Assembly (NCBI GenBank): GCA_020086605.1
Contig: JACBWW010000069.1
Location: forward strand, 1,098,796 to 1,162,795
Origin: Lanius collurio
Taxonomy: Eukaryota > Chordata > Aves > Passeriformes > Laniidae
DNA length: 64,000 nucleotides
Direction of reading: 5' to 3'
The notes under the pieces are model-generated. The model did no database searches. It was given only the letters and a program-made list of their open reading frames with translations, and had not been told where the DNA came from. Each line of letters begins with the position of its first letter. The first letter of the stretch is position 1. Of this stretch, positions 1 to 13,362 are shown piece after piece. The translations under genes were made by a program, and so were the position numbers.

Positions 1-448
1 GGGTTTTTTTTAAAGACCAGGAGAAAAACAAATGCACCTCTGCATTTCTCAGAGGTGCCAGACCTGGTGCATATTATATTTACAGCCATAACTGTCTTGG
101 CTTGCAGGGGAGTGCTTGGGAATTACTTATTTGAAAGAGTCCATTTATCAAGAATTTAGGAATGAGAGGATGGTGGCTGTGGAGGGCTGTAGGTATTTGG
201 AGGTAGGGGAGGCAACTGGGAACTGAGATGTCATTGCCCTCGGGCGAAGTACACACTTGGCAGTGCCTCCCTGAGAACAGCTCCTCTGAATGAGGTGAAA
301 ATATCATCTCTGACCCTCAGTTGCTGCAGGCAGGACTAAAGGGACTGCAGGATGTTGTGCTCCACAAAATCCTACAGCTCTTTCAAGCTTTTATCAAAAT
401 ACAGCCAACATCTCCCTCTCAGTGTTACAGACCCCCCAGCTTTTTTCA
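1..448. other. Intergenic, nothing recognised
   Basis: Unique-looking sequence downstream of BMP4. No exon, repeat or motif cluster is seen. Confidence 0.5.
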
Positions 449-705
449 TGGAATATCCTGAGCTGGAAGGGACCCACAGGGATCATCCCAGCTCCTGTCC
501 CTGCCCAGACCCCCCAACACCCCCACCCTGGGCATCCCTGGCAGCGCTGTCCCATCGCTCCTGGAGCTCTGGCAGCCTCGGGGCCGTGCCCATTCCCTGG
601 GGAGCCTGGGCAGTGCCAGCACCCTCTGGGGGAAGAACCTTTTCCTGATATCCAACCTAAACCTCCTCTGGCACAGCTCCAGCCGTTCCCTCGGGCCCTG
701 ACACT
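449..705 (-). mobile_element. CR1 LINE 3' fragment
   Basis: The copy starts GGAATATCCTGAGCTGGAAG, the reverse complement of a CR1 3' end, and continues through GGGGAAGAACCTTTTCCTGA and ATATCCAACCTAAACCTCC. It is very similar to the copy at 25804-26046 and is 5'-truncated, as is usual for CR1. Confidence 0.85.
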
Positions 706-2535
706 GGCACAGTGGATTCATGGATGCAGCTCCTACCAGGCAGTCCCCAGGGCAGCCCCAGCTGCTCCAGACCAACACAAACCTGTGCAGCCCTTGGGGG
801 TGAGCAGGTCACCACACTCCCAGCACGGGCAAGGACATTGCCCATCCAAAACCTCCATGCAGGAGAAGAGCCAGGAGCGTGGCAGGGATGCTTTGCACCA
901 GCAGGCAGAGGGCCCTTAGGGATGCAGAGCCTTGGGAAAGGGTTCAGCAGGACTATTTACCACAGGGTTTTGAAATAGCTGTTGCCTAAACACAAAGGTG
1001 ATTATATCACTTGTCAGTCTCAGTGGTCTGCACACACACAGGTCATTTCAGGCAGGGCTGAGCACAGTACTGAGTTCCCTTACAGCAGGTGAGGTTTGTG
1101 CCTGAACTCACATCTAGCAGAGCCTGCTCTGGCATCTTCACACCCTTCTGCTGTCTTTCCTCACCCAACTGCTCAAACAGAGTCACTGTGTTGCACAAAT
1201 ATTTACTGAAATAGCTATTTCACCCTGTTGCAAAAGAGGACTCTCTACCTTGTGAAGCATCAGATCAGAGGCAGCAGCTGGATGCAGAAGATACAGGAGA
1301 ATCAAGGAAGGGTTTGGCAGGAATGATGAGCATCTTCCTGTGCACAGTGTGAGGCAGCTGCCACTGCCTCCCTCTTAGGCAGAGCTGCACAAAACTGTGG
1401 GGGAAAAAAAGCAAAGAAAAAGGGATTTAGGAAAATGTAAAAGAAAAAAATAACTTGAAGACACAGTTCTTAAATTTGGTGAGTGCTGCAGGTTTGTGGT
1501 CAGGTTAGGCCAGCTAAATATGTGCTGTAAATGTACAGCAAATGGGTCAGGGCTCCATACAGCATCCATTCTCTTACAGGGATACTTTTGGCATCAAAAT
1601 ATTGAAGGACACAGCCAGATCTTGGTGGGGTAAATGCCCCTGGTGACAACGGGATTGCACCTGAACCATGGGATCGGTGCACGGCCTGGCAGTGAGGTCA
1701 CCCCGATGGCACAAGGGCAAAGATGCATTTTCTGAACCAGTGGGTCCCATGGTGCTTTCCCAGGCACCAGTGTGGCTCTGGATTATCCCATTGCCTTTCC
1801 ACCATGAAGGAACCTGGACCCCAAGGGCCTCCTGAAGGGGAGAGCTTGAGGGGAGAATTTGAGGAATGGAGAAAACCACGTGGCTGTCCCAAAACTTTCT
1901 GCTTCTAAGGAGGTTTGTGAATGACTCCCTCACAGCCCTCTGACATGTGAAGACCCTGCAGAATCAGAGACAGCCTGGAACATGAAGGTTGTCCCCACCA
2001 CGGTTTATCTGATGCAGCACAAGAGCATCACTCCAGAGGTTTTATTTTGGCCAAGTGGGGGACAATTGGCTCCCTGTCACAGCCAAACCCACCTCCTGGG
2101 GGATGTGGGGTTTTTCATTTTACCCCAAGCGATCACACTCACCATCTGAAGTTTCCTCACGTGTGGTGTCTCAAGGTGCTTTCACAACCTCCACACCACA
2201 GATACATCAGCCAGCAACAGCCAAGCAGAATTCCAGACTCATAAATCTCCCAGCAATAACGAGGTCTCATTCAACCTCCCCGTGAGATAAAACAACCTCT
2301 GCATCGTGGTGTCATGATGGGATTTTTATTTTCTTTTTTTTTTTCTCTCTTTCTAACACATTGAGCTGGTGAAATGACAAGATGGAAAGAGGTGGGATTG
2401 TCCAGGATGATCCTTCAGCAGAGCCTGACTACACTGCAGTGATTGGGAAACCTGTACCACTGCTGGGACCCATGGTTGGGTGTCAGGTAAAAAATTAGGT
2501 GGAAAAAAGTTACAATATAAAAATAAATAGATAAT

Positions 2536-2565
2536 GTGAATAAACACACACATACACACACACAC
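2536..2565. repeat. (CA)n microsatellite abutting gap
   Basis: A CACACACATACACACACACACAC-type run is cut by the gap at 2566, so its true length is unknown. Confidence 0.9.
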
Positions 2566-2949
2566 NNNNNNNNNNNNNNNNNNNNNNNNNNNNNNNNNNN
2601 NNNNNNNNNNNNNNNNNNNNNNNNNNNNNNNNNNNNNNNNNNNNNNNNNNNNNNNNNNNNNNNNNNNNNNNNNNNNNNNNNNNNNNNNNNNNNNNNNNNN
2701 NNNNNNNNNNNNNNNNNNNNNNNNNNNNNNNNNNNNNNNNNNNNNNNNNNNNNNNNNNNNNNNNNNNNNNNNNNNNNNNNNNNNNNNNNNNNNNNNNNNN
2801 NNNNNNNNNNNNNNNNNNNNNNNNNNNNNNNNNNNNNNNNNNNNNNNNNNNNNNNNNNNNNNNNNNNNNNNNNNNNNNNNNNNNNNNNNNNNNNNNNNNN
2901 NNNNNNNNNNNNNNNNNNNNNNNNNNNNNNNNNNNNNNNNNNNNNNNNN
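2566..2949. other. Assembly gap (384 N)
   Basis: The run of N directly follows a (CA)n tract at 2536-2565, so a long microsatellite probably broke the assembly. Confidence 1.
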
Positions 2950-3042
2950 GGAAAATAAATATAATTATATGTATACAGAATAATATAGTTTAGACAAGAC
3001 AGAAGTAAAAATAACAGGTTCTTTAGAGTTGTAGCTGTGGGA

Positions 3043-3165
3043 TTACTACTACTACTATTATTATTTTTATTATTATTATTGTTGTTGTGTTGCTGTTGTT
3101 GTTGTTACTATTATTATTATTATTTCCTGTCATAGTTGTTGATATTGTTGTTATTATTATTTTTT
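3043..3165. repeat. TTA/TTG/CTA trinucleotide-rich microsatellite
   Basis: ACTACTACTATTATTATT runs into TTATTATTATTGTTGTTG and again into ATTATTATTATTATT. It is an imperfect compound trinucleotide repeat. Confidence 0.9.
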
Positions 3166-3998
3166 GCAGTGTGTAATTACTTCAGCTCTTACAAAGGAGC
3201 ACCTATGGCAAGACAAAGAAAAATAAAAAAAGAAGATGAAAAAAACCCATGTTTAAATTTGCTTTTGTATTAAGCAGTCTTGAAGCTTTGATCTGAAGAA
3301 AATGCCAAAAAGAGCAACCTATCTGTGTGTTCTTACCTGGAGTCTTGTCACAGCAGTCTCACACTTGCTGAGTTCTAAAAAAGGCTCAAACAACCAGGTG
3401 GAGTTGAATAAAATTCAGAATTTCAGTCCATTGGACATCTCTAATATCCTGTCACCTGTTTAGATATTTGGTTAGAATTAAAAGAAAACAAAATTAAAAT
3501 ATCACAAAGAATGTAAAATGAAAAGGTTGGGGAAATTTCTTTATCAAAATCAACACTTAAATGAAACTAAAATGAAACTAAATTAATAATATTAAATGAA
3601 AAATAATGAAATTAAGGTAAAATAAAGTTCAGAAGGTTTATTTCAGAAAATGCAATTTTTAAATTTTTCACTGAAGCACATCAGGCTTCCTGGAATTTCA
3701 AGAGACAGAGAAATGGGGATTTTACCCTTTTTCTTTGACTAAATCCCATTTTTTACTGGAAAAAAACAATACAGTTACCAAAACTATAAGTGAATCTGTT
3801 AAACCGTAATTTTGGGGCCCCACATGAGCAAAGGTGAAACAATACCCTTGTCCACAGTCCCATGGAGCTCACAGCAATTGCATGAAGCTGGAACAGCATT
3901 TGTAGTTACATATTTTTTAAATCCTAAAGGATTTCATCCTTCCCAGTCCCAGGACACTGAACCAGCCCATCTTTTCCTCATTTCCTCAGACAAACAGT

Positions 3999-4258
3999 AG
4001 AGTCACAAAATGGTTTGGGTTGGAAGGGACCTTAAAGGCCAATTTTCCACCCCCTGCCATGGGCAGGGACACCTTCCACTATCCCAGGTTTCTCCAAGCC
4101 TCATCCAGCCTGGCCTTGGACACTTCCAGGGATGGGGCAGCCACAGCTGCTCTGGGCACCCTGTGCCAGGGCCTCACTGCCCTCATAATGAATAATTTCT
4201 TCCTTTATCTACTCTGAATCTGTCTATTTTTAGTTTAAAACCATTACGCCTCGTCCAA
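3999..4258 (-). mobile_element. CR1 LINE 3' fragment
   Basis: GGTTTGGGTTGGAAGGGACC is followed by CCATGGGCAGGGACACCTTC and CAGCCTGGCCTTGGACACTT, the complement of the CR1 3' end. The inner part (4190-4258) is more diverged. Confidence 0.88.
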
Positions 4259-6239
4259 GCATCACCATTTGCAATCCACCAGGGAGTGGCAGAGGAATCC
4301 ATTTACTGCTGAGAAAGGGAAGAATTCCCAGCCCTGTTGGCATCACTGGCTGACAGCCAAGCCTGAGCAGCCCCTCCAGGCTCTTCAAAGACCTCCTGCA
4401 AGTCCTTCTTGACTTGCCACAGATTCCCACTTCAGGTTGTCCAACAGCTGGAAAATGTGGGGAAGAGCTGATTTACTGGATTTTGCTTCCCTTGCCAAGC
4501 TCTATAGCAATGAAGTCATGGGTACCCTGCACAGGGCACTCAGACTTTCCTGTACCCCCATCAGCAATGGAAAGTTGTTTGAGTTAGATGGGCAAACAGC
4601 TTCCTCTGGAAAGCTCTTCCCCTCTCCAAACACATGACTGCGCTACTGGACACCGTTCAATTCAGCAAAGTCATCAAGTTAAGTCATCTGAGCACATTTT
4701 TGCAGCGAGAGGAGGCTGTGTGGTGGGCTGGTTTGGGAGAACAGTTGGATGCAAACCTCCCTGGGGGGAACAGATGCAGATGACATGTTGGAATCCGGCT
4801 GGTTTTCGTACAGCACCGTCCACTCCAGCTCCCCAGCCTTACTACAGCCATTCCTCACCGGCCAAATGCAGACCAGGGGTGGTACAAAGCTGTTTCTACA
4901 CCTGCCTTCTGCCACAGCTCATCCCAGAGCCCATTGGAGGGGCCTCTCTGCTACCTGGCCCAGAGCAGAGCAGCTTCGGGGCTGCTCTGGGGTGTTATTG
5001 CTGTTTGTCCTGCTCAGCACAGCTGAGGCATCTTCCTTCCAGATGTTTGCAGGGTGTGTTTGTGCTCACTTCGCTGATGCACGAGAACAGTCACAAGACA
5101 AGATGCTCAGCACCAACCAGTATGCCCCAGCCTAAATAGCAGCCTTTATTTCCACCTCACCTGTCCTCAAAACTATGGGGTTTGTGATTTCCTATGTGTG
5201 TAATACAGCAGTGAGCGCTGAATAAATAAACAGGAAACCTTTAGGTCTGATGATGTTGCTCAAGAAAGGCACAAAAGCAAAAATTCCACTTATCTGAGCA
5301 TCCCTCCCAAATCTGCTTCCCACACAACCTTTTGGGACATCACGTTTGCATCAGTTTCCTCAATTACTGATTCTATGACTGGTCCGATTCTTCAAGTGGC
5401 CTCCCAAGGGTACCCCAGAGATGAGCAGGGGGTGGGAGGAAAGGGGGTGTAGTTACTTAGCTCTTGTTTTCCTGAGAGTGCCTGAGGCCACAAGCCATGA
5501 GTTTTCAGCTTGTGATTTAACCAGGTTTCCTGGAAAGGCAATTCCTTGGATTTTCATCCTACACCTTCCTCCTGGCTGAGCCCTCACCGGTCACACCAAC
5601 CCACTGCACGGCCAACCTGTGTGTGTGGGAGCGAGCTGGGGCAGGGACCTGAAGGACAGGCAGGGACAGAGCCTGGGGGGACCGAGGCTGAGCAGGGACC
5701 TGGTGCAGGGAAAGGGATCTGCACTCCTGCACAGGGACCGGGAGATCCGAAATTCTCGAACATGCCGCGCAGCCGAGGGAAATCAGAGCAAAGACCACTT
5801 GGAAAACATTAACAGCTCATTACTGATGGTCTGTTTAAAAAACCCCATTAATGTATATACACATGTCCCTGGACAGCACGTTTACCCCCAGCTAATGGCA
5901 CTGAGTGGAAGCTGGAATGATCTGTGTGTAATGACTGAGCAAACTCCCAGCCCTCCCTCATTTGCACTTTTCCCGCACAGGCTCCTCCTGACCTCTTCAA
6001 ATCCCATCCCAATTACAGCCTCCCACTTACCCTTCAATGTAAATAAATGCTGCGTGGTGGGGAAGGCTGCTACCAGCACAGATAAAAACAGTGGAGGGAA
6101 AGCACAACCTGCAGCCAGCTCTGGAAAAGGGCAAGGAAACAAAGCCCAGGAGGGAGGGATGGTGGGGCCGAGCTGTGGGATGGAGGTGACACCCTCGGGA
6201 TTCTCAGAGCTTGGGCACAGCTCAGTCCTCTGGGGAGAA
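4259..6239. other. Intergenic, nothing recognised
   Basis: Unique sequence, GC-richer around 5600-5800 with a few CpGs. Open frames of up to 217 codons have no recognisable content. Confidence 0.5.
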
Positions 6240-6722
6240 CTCAGAATCATTCAGGTTGGAAAAGACCCCTAAGATCATCGAGTCCAACCTTTCCCCAGCA
6301 CTGCCAAAGCCACCACTGCCCCATGTCCCCAAGGACCACATCCACACATCTTTAAAATCCCTTCAGGGATGGGGAATCCACCACTGTCCTGGGCAGCTGT
6401 GCCAGGGCTGGACAGCCCTTTCCATGAAGAAATTTTCCCAATATCCAATCTAAACCTCCCCTGGCCCAGCCTGAGGCCGATCCCTCTCCTCCTGTCCCTG
6501 TTCCCTGGGAGCAGAGCCCGACCTCCCCTGAGCCCCCTCCTGTCAGGGAGTTGTGCAGAGCCACAAGGTCCCCCCTGAGCCTCCTTTGCTCCAGGCTGAG
6601 CCCCTTTCCAGCTCCCTCAGCCCCTCCTGGAGCTCCAGCCCCTTCCCCAGCTCCCTCCCTTTCTCTGGACATGCTCCAGCCCCTCAATGTTGTCAAGAGG
6701 GGCCCAAAACTGAACCCAGAAC
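6240..6722 (-). mobile_element. CR1 LINE 3' fragment, about 480 bp
   Basis: It begins CAGAATCATTCAGGTTGGAA, contains CCCCAGCACTGCCAAAGCCA and TTTTCCCAATATCCAATCTA, and reaches the coding part of CR1 ORF2 (CTTTGCTCCAGGCTGAGCCC). It is one of the longer copies here. Confidence 0.9.
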
Positions 6723-8451
6723 TTGCAAGGCAGAGATCCAAAGCAACATAAAGATACCTGTACCAAACAGATGGATATCCAGCACATCCCTACAAGTTAT
6801 CCACCTGAGTCTTCTGCTTGCTTGGATGCCTAGGAAACTGCCTTAGGAAACTTAAGATCTTTCCCTGGGAAAAAATGCTGTCTCCCCAGATGGAACCAAA
6901 GGGCTTAGAGAGAAAAATACTGGATCTCTGTTGGACATCCTCAGGCTGCTGCTACACTATATTTTCTCTGGATTTATGGATGCTGAAGAGCACTTTTAGG
7001 CACTGGGGCAGGGTGAATGCCATGTGGATACTCCTCACAGCACAAGGTGAATGAAGGCAGCGAGCCAGCTAAAGCCACCCAGGCTGTCCACTCCTAAATC
7101 TCATCTCTAGATGTGTCTTCCTCAACTTGAACCCTGTCTCATCCCTGGGTTGGGATGCTGGGACCTCACAATGCAGTTTCCCCCAGAGCCATTTGCAATT
7201 TCAAGCCACTGGTGCAATAACAGGTGTGACAAGTCTTGGGTTTTGAGTTGCTGAAGGTTGGGGGTATCTTTTAGATTTTTTTTCCTTATTTGTGGATTTA
7301 ATGTGGGACTCTTATACTGATCATTAAACAATTACCCTGTGGCTTGAAATTGTTTTCAAAGAACTAAATGATGTTATAATGCTCTGGAACTGTCAACTTA
7401 ATATATGGGGATGTATTCAGCATAAATTATAGGCAGTTTCCGTGCCACAAAAGCCACACAAGTTCACGGATCCAGCCAAAATATTCAGCAGAAAGTTGTG
7501 CCAGGCCTCAGGGCCTGTTTTGCCAAGACATGCAGGTGTTCACCATGGAGAGCAGCCCCACCACCGATCCAGGAGATTCCACATCTCCTCCCAGCCAGCC
7601 ACACTCTCCTTGGGTCACCTGAGCCAAAGCATGGCATGATCCCAGAAGCCACAGTGGGGATTTTCAGAGGTGTTCCAGCCCTGAGGTGACACAGCCTTTC
7701 ACCTGCAGGTGCAGGAGCTGTGGATGGAGACCCTGCCAGTAGTTTTGGAGAGGTTCAGCTCCAGGATGCAACAGGGCTTGGAGCCTTGGGCATCACTGGA
7801 GCTCTGTGGGATTGAGGTGACACAAGACCATCCAGTTTCTTCTTGCTCATGAGGCAAGTCCTACCCTATCAGGAGAGCAGAGAGTTTGGAGGCTGGAATA
7901 TTGAGGGGCAGATTTCACACCCACAGTCCTGCAGACAGGGCCCAGCTCGTGGACACAGACACAGAATATCTGAACTGGAAAGTTCCTCAAGAAAGGCCAA
8001 GGCTGCTGCTTTGTCATCACAAATCCCAGATTTGGGGCTTCTGCAAACAAAGTCCTCCTTTGGAGGATATGTGTGAAGATCAGGATGGCAGTGCCTGCAG
8101 AACAGGGGTCTGTATGAATAATCTGAATTATCTCAACAGCTAAGCCACGTGCTGCTGGGATGCTGGGGCTTGGCACGGATTCAGTGCAAGGGGAAGGTTT
8201 GTGTTGAGTTTGGGTTTCACTGTCGTGTTTTTCCCATGTTGCAGAAGAGCATGGAAAATACTGGAGAGCATGCCAGGCACACAGACTTCACATCCACTCC
8301 ATGGAATGGTGCTTCAAGGCTTAATCAAGACCTTTGGATCACCAAAACACCCCCATAGGCTGAGGAAAGGCCATCTGTGCTCTGACTTGAGTTCAGGGGT
8401 TGCAAAGAACCTGCTCTGCTCCTCCTGGAAATGGGGAAAAATCTCCAAGCC

Positions 8452-8577
8452 TGTCAGATTTCAAGAGGCATTTGGAGAAAGCCCTTAGTAATGTTCTTTA
8501 ACTTCTAGTCAGCCCTGAAGTGGAGAGGCATCATTGGAGGTCCCTTCCAACAGAAATTACTGAATTCTATTCTACCC
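8452..8577 (+). mobile_element. CR1 LINE 3' tail, older subfamily
   Basis: TTCAAGAGGCATTTGGAGAA, TTTAACTTCTAGTCAGCCCT and GGAGGTCCCTTCCAAC precede an ATTCTATTCTA-type end. This order matches a CR1 3' terminus. Confidence 0.75.
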
Positions 8578-10149
8578 TAAAGGACATTGAAGTAGCAATG
8601 GGGAATCACCAGGCAATGCTGCCTCATCTCAGCATAAATATCAGCTTCATGGCAACTTCCAGAAATAATGATCAAGTAATCACCATTTTGGTTGCTCAAA
8701 AGGCACTTGGTTCACTGCTGGGCTGGACAAGGCTCCCACCAGCAGCTCTGTGGAACATCCTCTCCTTGGCCTCCCTCTTCCATGCCTGCCCCAGAGATGG
8801 TGAACTCCAAAGCAGGGCTGAAGCCCCAGCATTTGGAGATGCTTCTCACCCCGAGTTTCCCAGCAGATGGAAAATGGATCCTGTCATCCACAAGCCTCAG
8901 GAAACATGGGAATGATGGAGTCCCACCAGCTTTTCATGGCAAATTTCCCCACCAAGTGCTGGCTCCTCCAAGGCCGGGCTAGAAGAAAATTCAGCAGCAT
9001 TTTTGTGGCAGATTCTTGCACTGCTTGGCCAGCTGTGCCTTTTCCAGGGAGCAAAGGGAAGAGCCCTGTGTCCTCACACAAGAACAAGGTCAGGAAATAC
9101 TTAGTGCATCCCTGCTCCTGGTTTTGCTGAGTCTGGAGTGAGTTGTCCAGAACAAGATAAACGGAGAGCAGCGGATGTGTGCAGGATGCCATGGGCTCTG
9201 TGCAAAACATCCTGTTGTCCTCTGCATTCAAAGTGGCAGGGACAAAGATAGCTCATCAGGGTGGATGCAGGGCAAGCTGTCCCATCTCTGCATCAGGGAC
9301 CTCCTTTGGGATGGGAAAAAATCTCTCTCCTGCCATCTCTTTTGAGTGGCCTTTATTGCTGCATGGGCTGAGCTTGATGTCAAGGATCCTTCAGGAAAAA
9401 TTACCTGACAAACCTCCTACTACTGTGTCAGAGCAGGGCTGAGAGGAGGGAAGGGAGGAGCAGCCCCCAAAGCACTGGTACAGAGGTAGCTCTCCTAGAT
9501 GTCACATTTTGCTCCACAAATGACACATTCTAACAGAAAACACTTCCAATCATCACTCACATGGCCCACCCAAACCCGTCACATCTGCCCCCAAAACCAG
9601 AAAACATCCACTTGTGTTTCACCTGCTTTTCTGGGAGCATTAACACACTTCAGCCAGATAAAACCTTCACCTTCAAAAGGGAAAGGGGAGGGACAGGAAG
9701 GAAAACCATGGAAAGCAACTGGCCTAGCCCCAGTTACAAACTGAACACCACCAGTCCAAGGGGAGCTGACCTGGTGCAGGAGGGTTTCTTCAAGCAGGGA
9801 TCTGGGAATGCCACGTGGCAAAATGATGGGATGTGGGAACAGTGTCAGGATCATTGTCCCCTGGTTGTCCCCAGGATGCTGGGATGATGCCATCACCCCA
9901 TTCCCAGGCGCCACGTCCAGCCTGCAGCTGCAGATAGCCGTCATTGCCCCGGCTGTGGGGTCTGTCCGTGGTGATTTGGGACTTTTTTCCACAGAAGATG
10001 CTCCTAACCAAAACCAGATTTGATTCCCAAATATCCCCAATCTCCCTTAAAGCTTACAAATCTTCCACACTTGTGTTTGCTCATTGCTGCTGCTGGGCCC
10101 TGCCCTGGGAAGGACAATGTTTATCCCACTCCTCCACAGCTATTTACAA

Positions 10150-10300
10150 TGGGGTTTTCGGATGGAGATGGAGCACATATTTGTCTAATGGCAACAGGGC
10201 AGTGAATTTAACTCTCCTCATTAGCAGTCATCAGCTTAACGGGAAGCAATAAAAGATTTTTTTCAAGAGCAGCTGCCTGTGAGATAATATTTATGGCCGT
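10150..10300. promoter_or_regulatory. Candidate conserved non-coding element downstream of BMP4
   Basis: The block contains CTCCTCATTAGCAGTCATCA, AGCAATAAAAG and GATAATATTTATGGCC (a TTTATGG Hox/Cdx-type core beside a GATA site). Its composition differs from the C-rich repeat-laden flanks, and a MIR-like remnant follows directly. Regulatory function is inferred from motif texture only. Confidence 0.3.
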
Positions 10301-10314
10301 GACTGTCAGCAGGA

Positions 10315-10445
10315 TGAGTGCATTGCTGGCTTGCAAGGGGGGAAACTGAGGCACAAGGCCATTCACTGACCCACCCTGGACCACACAGATGGAGGTGGGA
10401 AGAAAATCCAGCCCTCCTCTCTCCCGTCCTGAGGCTGTGCTGCCC
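10315..10445 (-). mobile_element. MIR-like SINE remnant
   Basis: GGGAAACTGAGGCACAAGGC, a CACACAGATGG block and AATCCAGCCCTCCTCTCTCC occur in the order and spacing of the complement of the MIR SINE. It is an old element, next to the candidate regulatory block at 10150-10300. Confidence 0.55.
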
Positions 10446-12044
10446 CAAGGCCACACAAGCCATGTTGTTATTATAAGCCAGCTACTCATCCCACAGAAAG
10501 GGGAATTTGTGAGCAGTGCCATATTTCCAGCACCCAAGGGAGTCACAGCAGGGCACCCCACCCTCTTTTTCCCTCCATAAGCCACTTCCAAATCTCTGAC
10601 TGGCCGGGGAAAGCAAGTGCCCCTTCCCATGTCCCCCCCACTACCCATCAATTCAGGAAAGGGCATTTTGACCCCATTCTGATGATGAGAAATAATTTTG
10701 TCTGAGGTTGCTTCTCTTTTGGCTGTGGCTGGTGACATCCACAGTGAAACCTGGGATTGTGGGGGCTTCCTGTGTGACTTTGGGCCAAGGTGCTCACCTG
10801 ACATCCTGTGCCCAAAGCTGCAGAGACCCCCAGCAGGAGAGAGCTGCTCTCTGCTCTCCTGAGAACCACATTTCGCTTTCCCTTTGGATAAGGGGAGTCA
10901 CCTCCAAACAAGAACAGATTTTTGACCTGAGTGGCCCTGTTGAAGTGGCCCATCTGGGATCTCATTTCTGATAACAGGATTTTTTTTTTCTGCTTCCCCA
11001 AATGTTCCCATTCAGAGATGAGCAGCCCTTCCCTCTCATTGGTATTTACCCCAAGACACACAAAAAATTCCCCTCCAGCTTCCCATTTTCCTGGCAGAGC
11101 CAGACCAGGCTGTTCCCTAAGGTTGTTTCATCCTCATACCAGTCCAGTAAGGTCTGAAACAACTCCCCGTGAATGCAGGGATCAGAAAATCAGTCAGCAT
11201 TTAGTCCTGCCTTTGGCAGCTCTAGGGGAAAATCCTTACCTCATCCATCTCAAAAGTAATTTGGGCTCTCTTGAGTTGTTTTCTGACCAACAAAGCCTCC
11301 AGGTCTTTGTTTTCTGCCATACCCAAGAGAAGTGCTCAGCTCTCCGTGGAACCCTTCTCACTACATTTCGTTGCTTGTACCACCAAATTTTGCTCCCAAA
11401 TTCTGTCCTGCTGCTGAGGTACGTGTGAGTCCTGCTCTGTGCTACCACTGGTTAATCAAATTAAAAATATTATCTTTGCAAATGATCCTTGGGGACTGCC
11501 TCTTACTGGGAAACTGTCCAGCTCTACAAACTGTCTTTCAAGGAACACTGCCATGATTATTTTTAATTCCTTTAAACACCAAAATAAGTAGTGACTCCTC
11601 AAGCTGTATATATTAAATCTCTTCAAGTGACACCTAGAAATACCTGTTTCTGATGCTCCAAGCCCAGAAATGGGAAGGAGCAGGATGCTCCACAGGTTGT
11701 CTTGTTCGGTGTCTCTGCCATGATGTGAAGGTTCTTGGAGGAGGGTTCCTGTGGGGAGGAGCAGGAGGGCAGCACCACGTGGGGTTGGAGCCCTTCTCCT
11801 CAGACATCCAAGTAGGAGACACTGATGGAATAAGGGCCCAGTTTTCCTCTTTGTTGTGGAACAATAGCAAGAAACTCCCCTCCAGGACCAGCCCAGCAGC
11901 GTAGGGTGACCTCAGAGCAGACCCAGAGCAGCCAGTGAAGCACCAGGGGAGCTGTGCTGCTTCCACCAGCCCCAACCCAACCCACAACTTCATCCATTTA
12001 CTCCCTGCTCTCCAAAGAGCTTTTTCCAGTCTGGAGAAGCATTT

Positions 12045-12123
12045 TCATAGAATCACAGTCTGGTTTGTGTTGGAAGGGACCTTAAAGCTCATCTTGTTCC
12101 AGTCCCTGCCATCAGGTTGCTCT
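12045..12123 (-). mobile_element. CR1 LINE 3' tail, short
   Basis: TCATAGAATCACAG followed by GTTGGAAGGGACCTTAAAGC is the complement of the last 80 or so bases of a CR1 element. Confidence 0.85.
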
Positions 12124-13362
12124 AAATGACAGGGGAAAAAGGACATGGGTGGCTCTTCACTGAGCTCCCCACTCCTCCTCCTTCAGAGATAACTGCTTAG
12201 TGTAGCATTCAAGCAGAGTGCTTGCTTCTATTTGTTTAATTCCCAATTAAACATCCTTCAACCTCCACATCCTGTCCAGGGCTTCCCTGGTGAGGTGTAA
12301 AATCAATTTGGCATTTCTGAGCTAATCTTGGCATGAAGGATTCCAGTACTGAATAGCAGGTGTGCATTACAGCCCAGACCAAACCCACAAAGCCCATAAC
12401 AGCAACACAGATTGTCACCATCTTCCCTCGAATCTGATCTGCAAGAGAGCATTGTCTGTATCAGGAGATCACTTCGTAACATTTAACCTTGTATTACTGA
12501 AGGAACAGGTGAGGGATGAGTGGATTACTGGGAAAACCACCTGCTCTTTGCCTGTGGGACTCCACTGTGTCCAAAAACATAAGAATTGTGGGACATGAAC
12601 TTCTAGGTGATGGTTTCAAAACCAATAAAAGGCAACAGTTCAAAAGGAATGGATAAACTAAGTGTGGGAATCTCAGGCACAGGATTACACTGAGAAAAAA
12701 AAAATACAAGATTTATGAAGTAATTCTATAAATTACTGGAAGTAAAGCTCACAGTGGCCTATTAAATACAGTGACCCTGATTTTGGATCTGGAAGCTCTG
12801 ACCTGTAAATAACTGGAGACTGATGGGTGCTGCAGAAAGGAAGTTGTTAGAGGCCTGCTGTGCTCCTGCCTTCTCCCACAGGACTAGGTGGACCTTGGGA
12901 GAGAATGAGCATGGACTTTTTTCCTTTTTTTCACTGTGAATATAGAGTAACTTCAACATTTTCCATCCATAGTCTGCTAGAACTGGGAGCCAACGTCTCC
13001 TCCAGGAACCGTGTGGTCTCCCTGGATCTGCACATCTGCGATCTCCAGGAAAAAGGAGAATCAGACCAAAAGTGCAAAGAAAAATCTGCATCTATAAATA
13101 CATTGTGTGCCAGCACCTGAACAAAGGCTGGAAGAAATGCTGATGGTGTAAAGCACATCAAGATGCAGCCACACCTGGAGCACATGGACAGATCCAAAGC
13201 ACAGAGTTTGGATAAGGATTTCCTTGGCACCCTGATGTTATGGAATGGGAAGCTCATCACAGGTCCTTTCTAGGATGAAATCCTACTGGTGATGGCCTTG
13301 TTTGAACAAAAGGTCCAGGCAGCCCTTGTGGTCTGTAGCACAGCTCTGGGGCTGGGAGTGAT
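12124..13362. other. Intergenic, nothing recognised
   Basis: Unique sequence between CR1 fragments with no exon-like conservation visible. Confidence 0.5.

Larger units (their letters stand above)
706..3998. other. Intergenic desert with a gap and microsatellites
   Basis: Apart from the (CA)n tract, the gap and the trinucleotide repeat, I see only unique sequence. Positions 3160-3800 are strongly AT-rich with many AAAT-type words. No exon is recognised. Confidence 0.5.
6723..12044. other. Intergenic desert
   Basis: This holds the CR1 tail at 8452, the candidate element at 10150-10300 and the MIR-like remnant at 10315. A second weak MIR-like trace lies near 10765-10830 (TGTGTGACTTTGGGCCAAGG). 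Otherwise no feature is recognised. Confidence 0.5.

Noticed and set aside
5619..6272. 217-codon frame
   Set aside because: No recognisable domain, runs into a CR1 fragment at its 3' end, and the region is GC-richer, so chance openness is likely.
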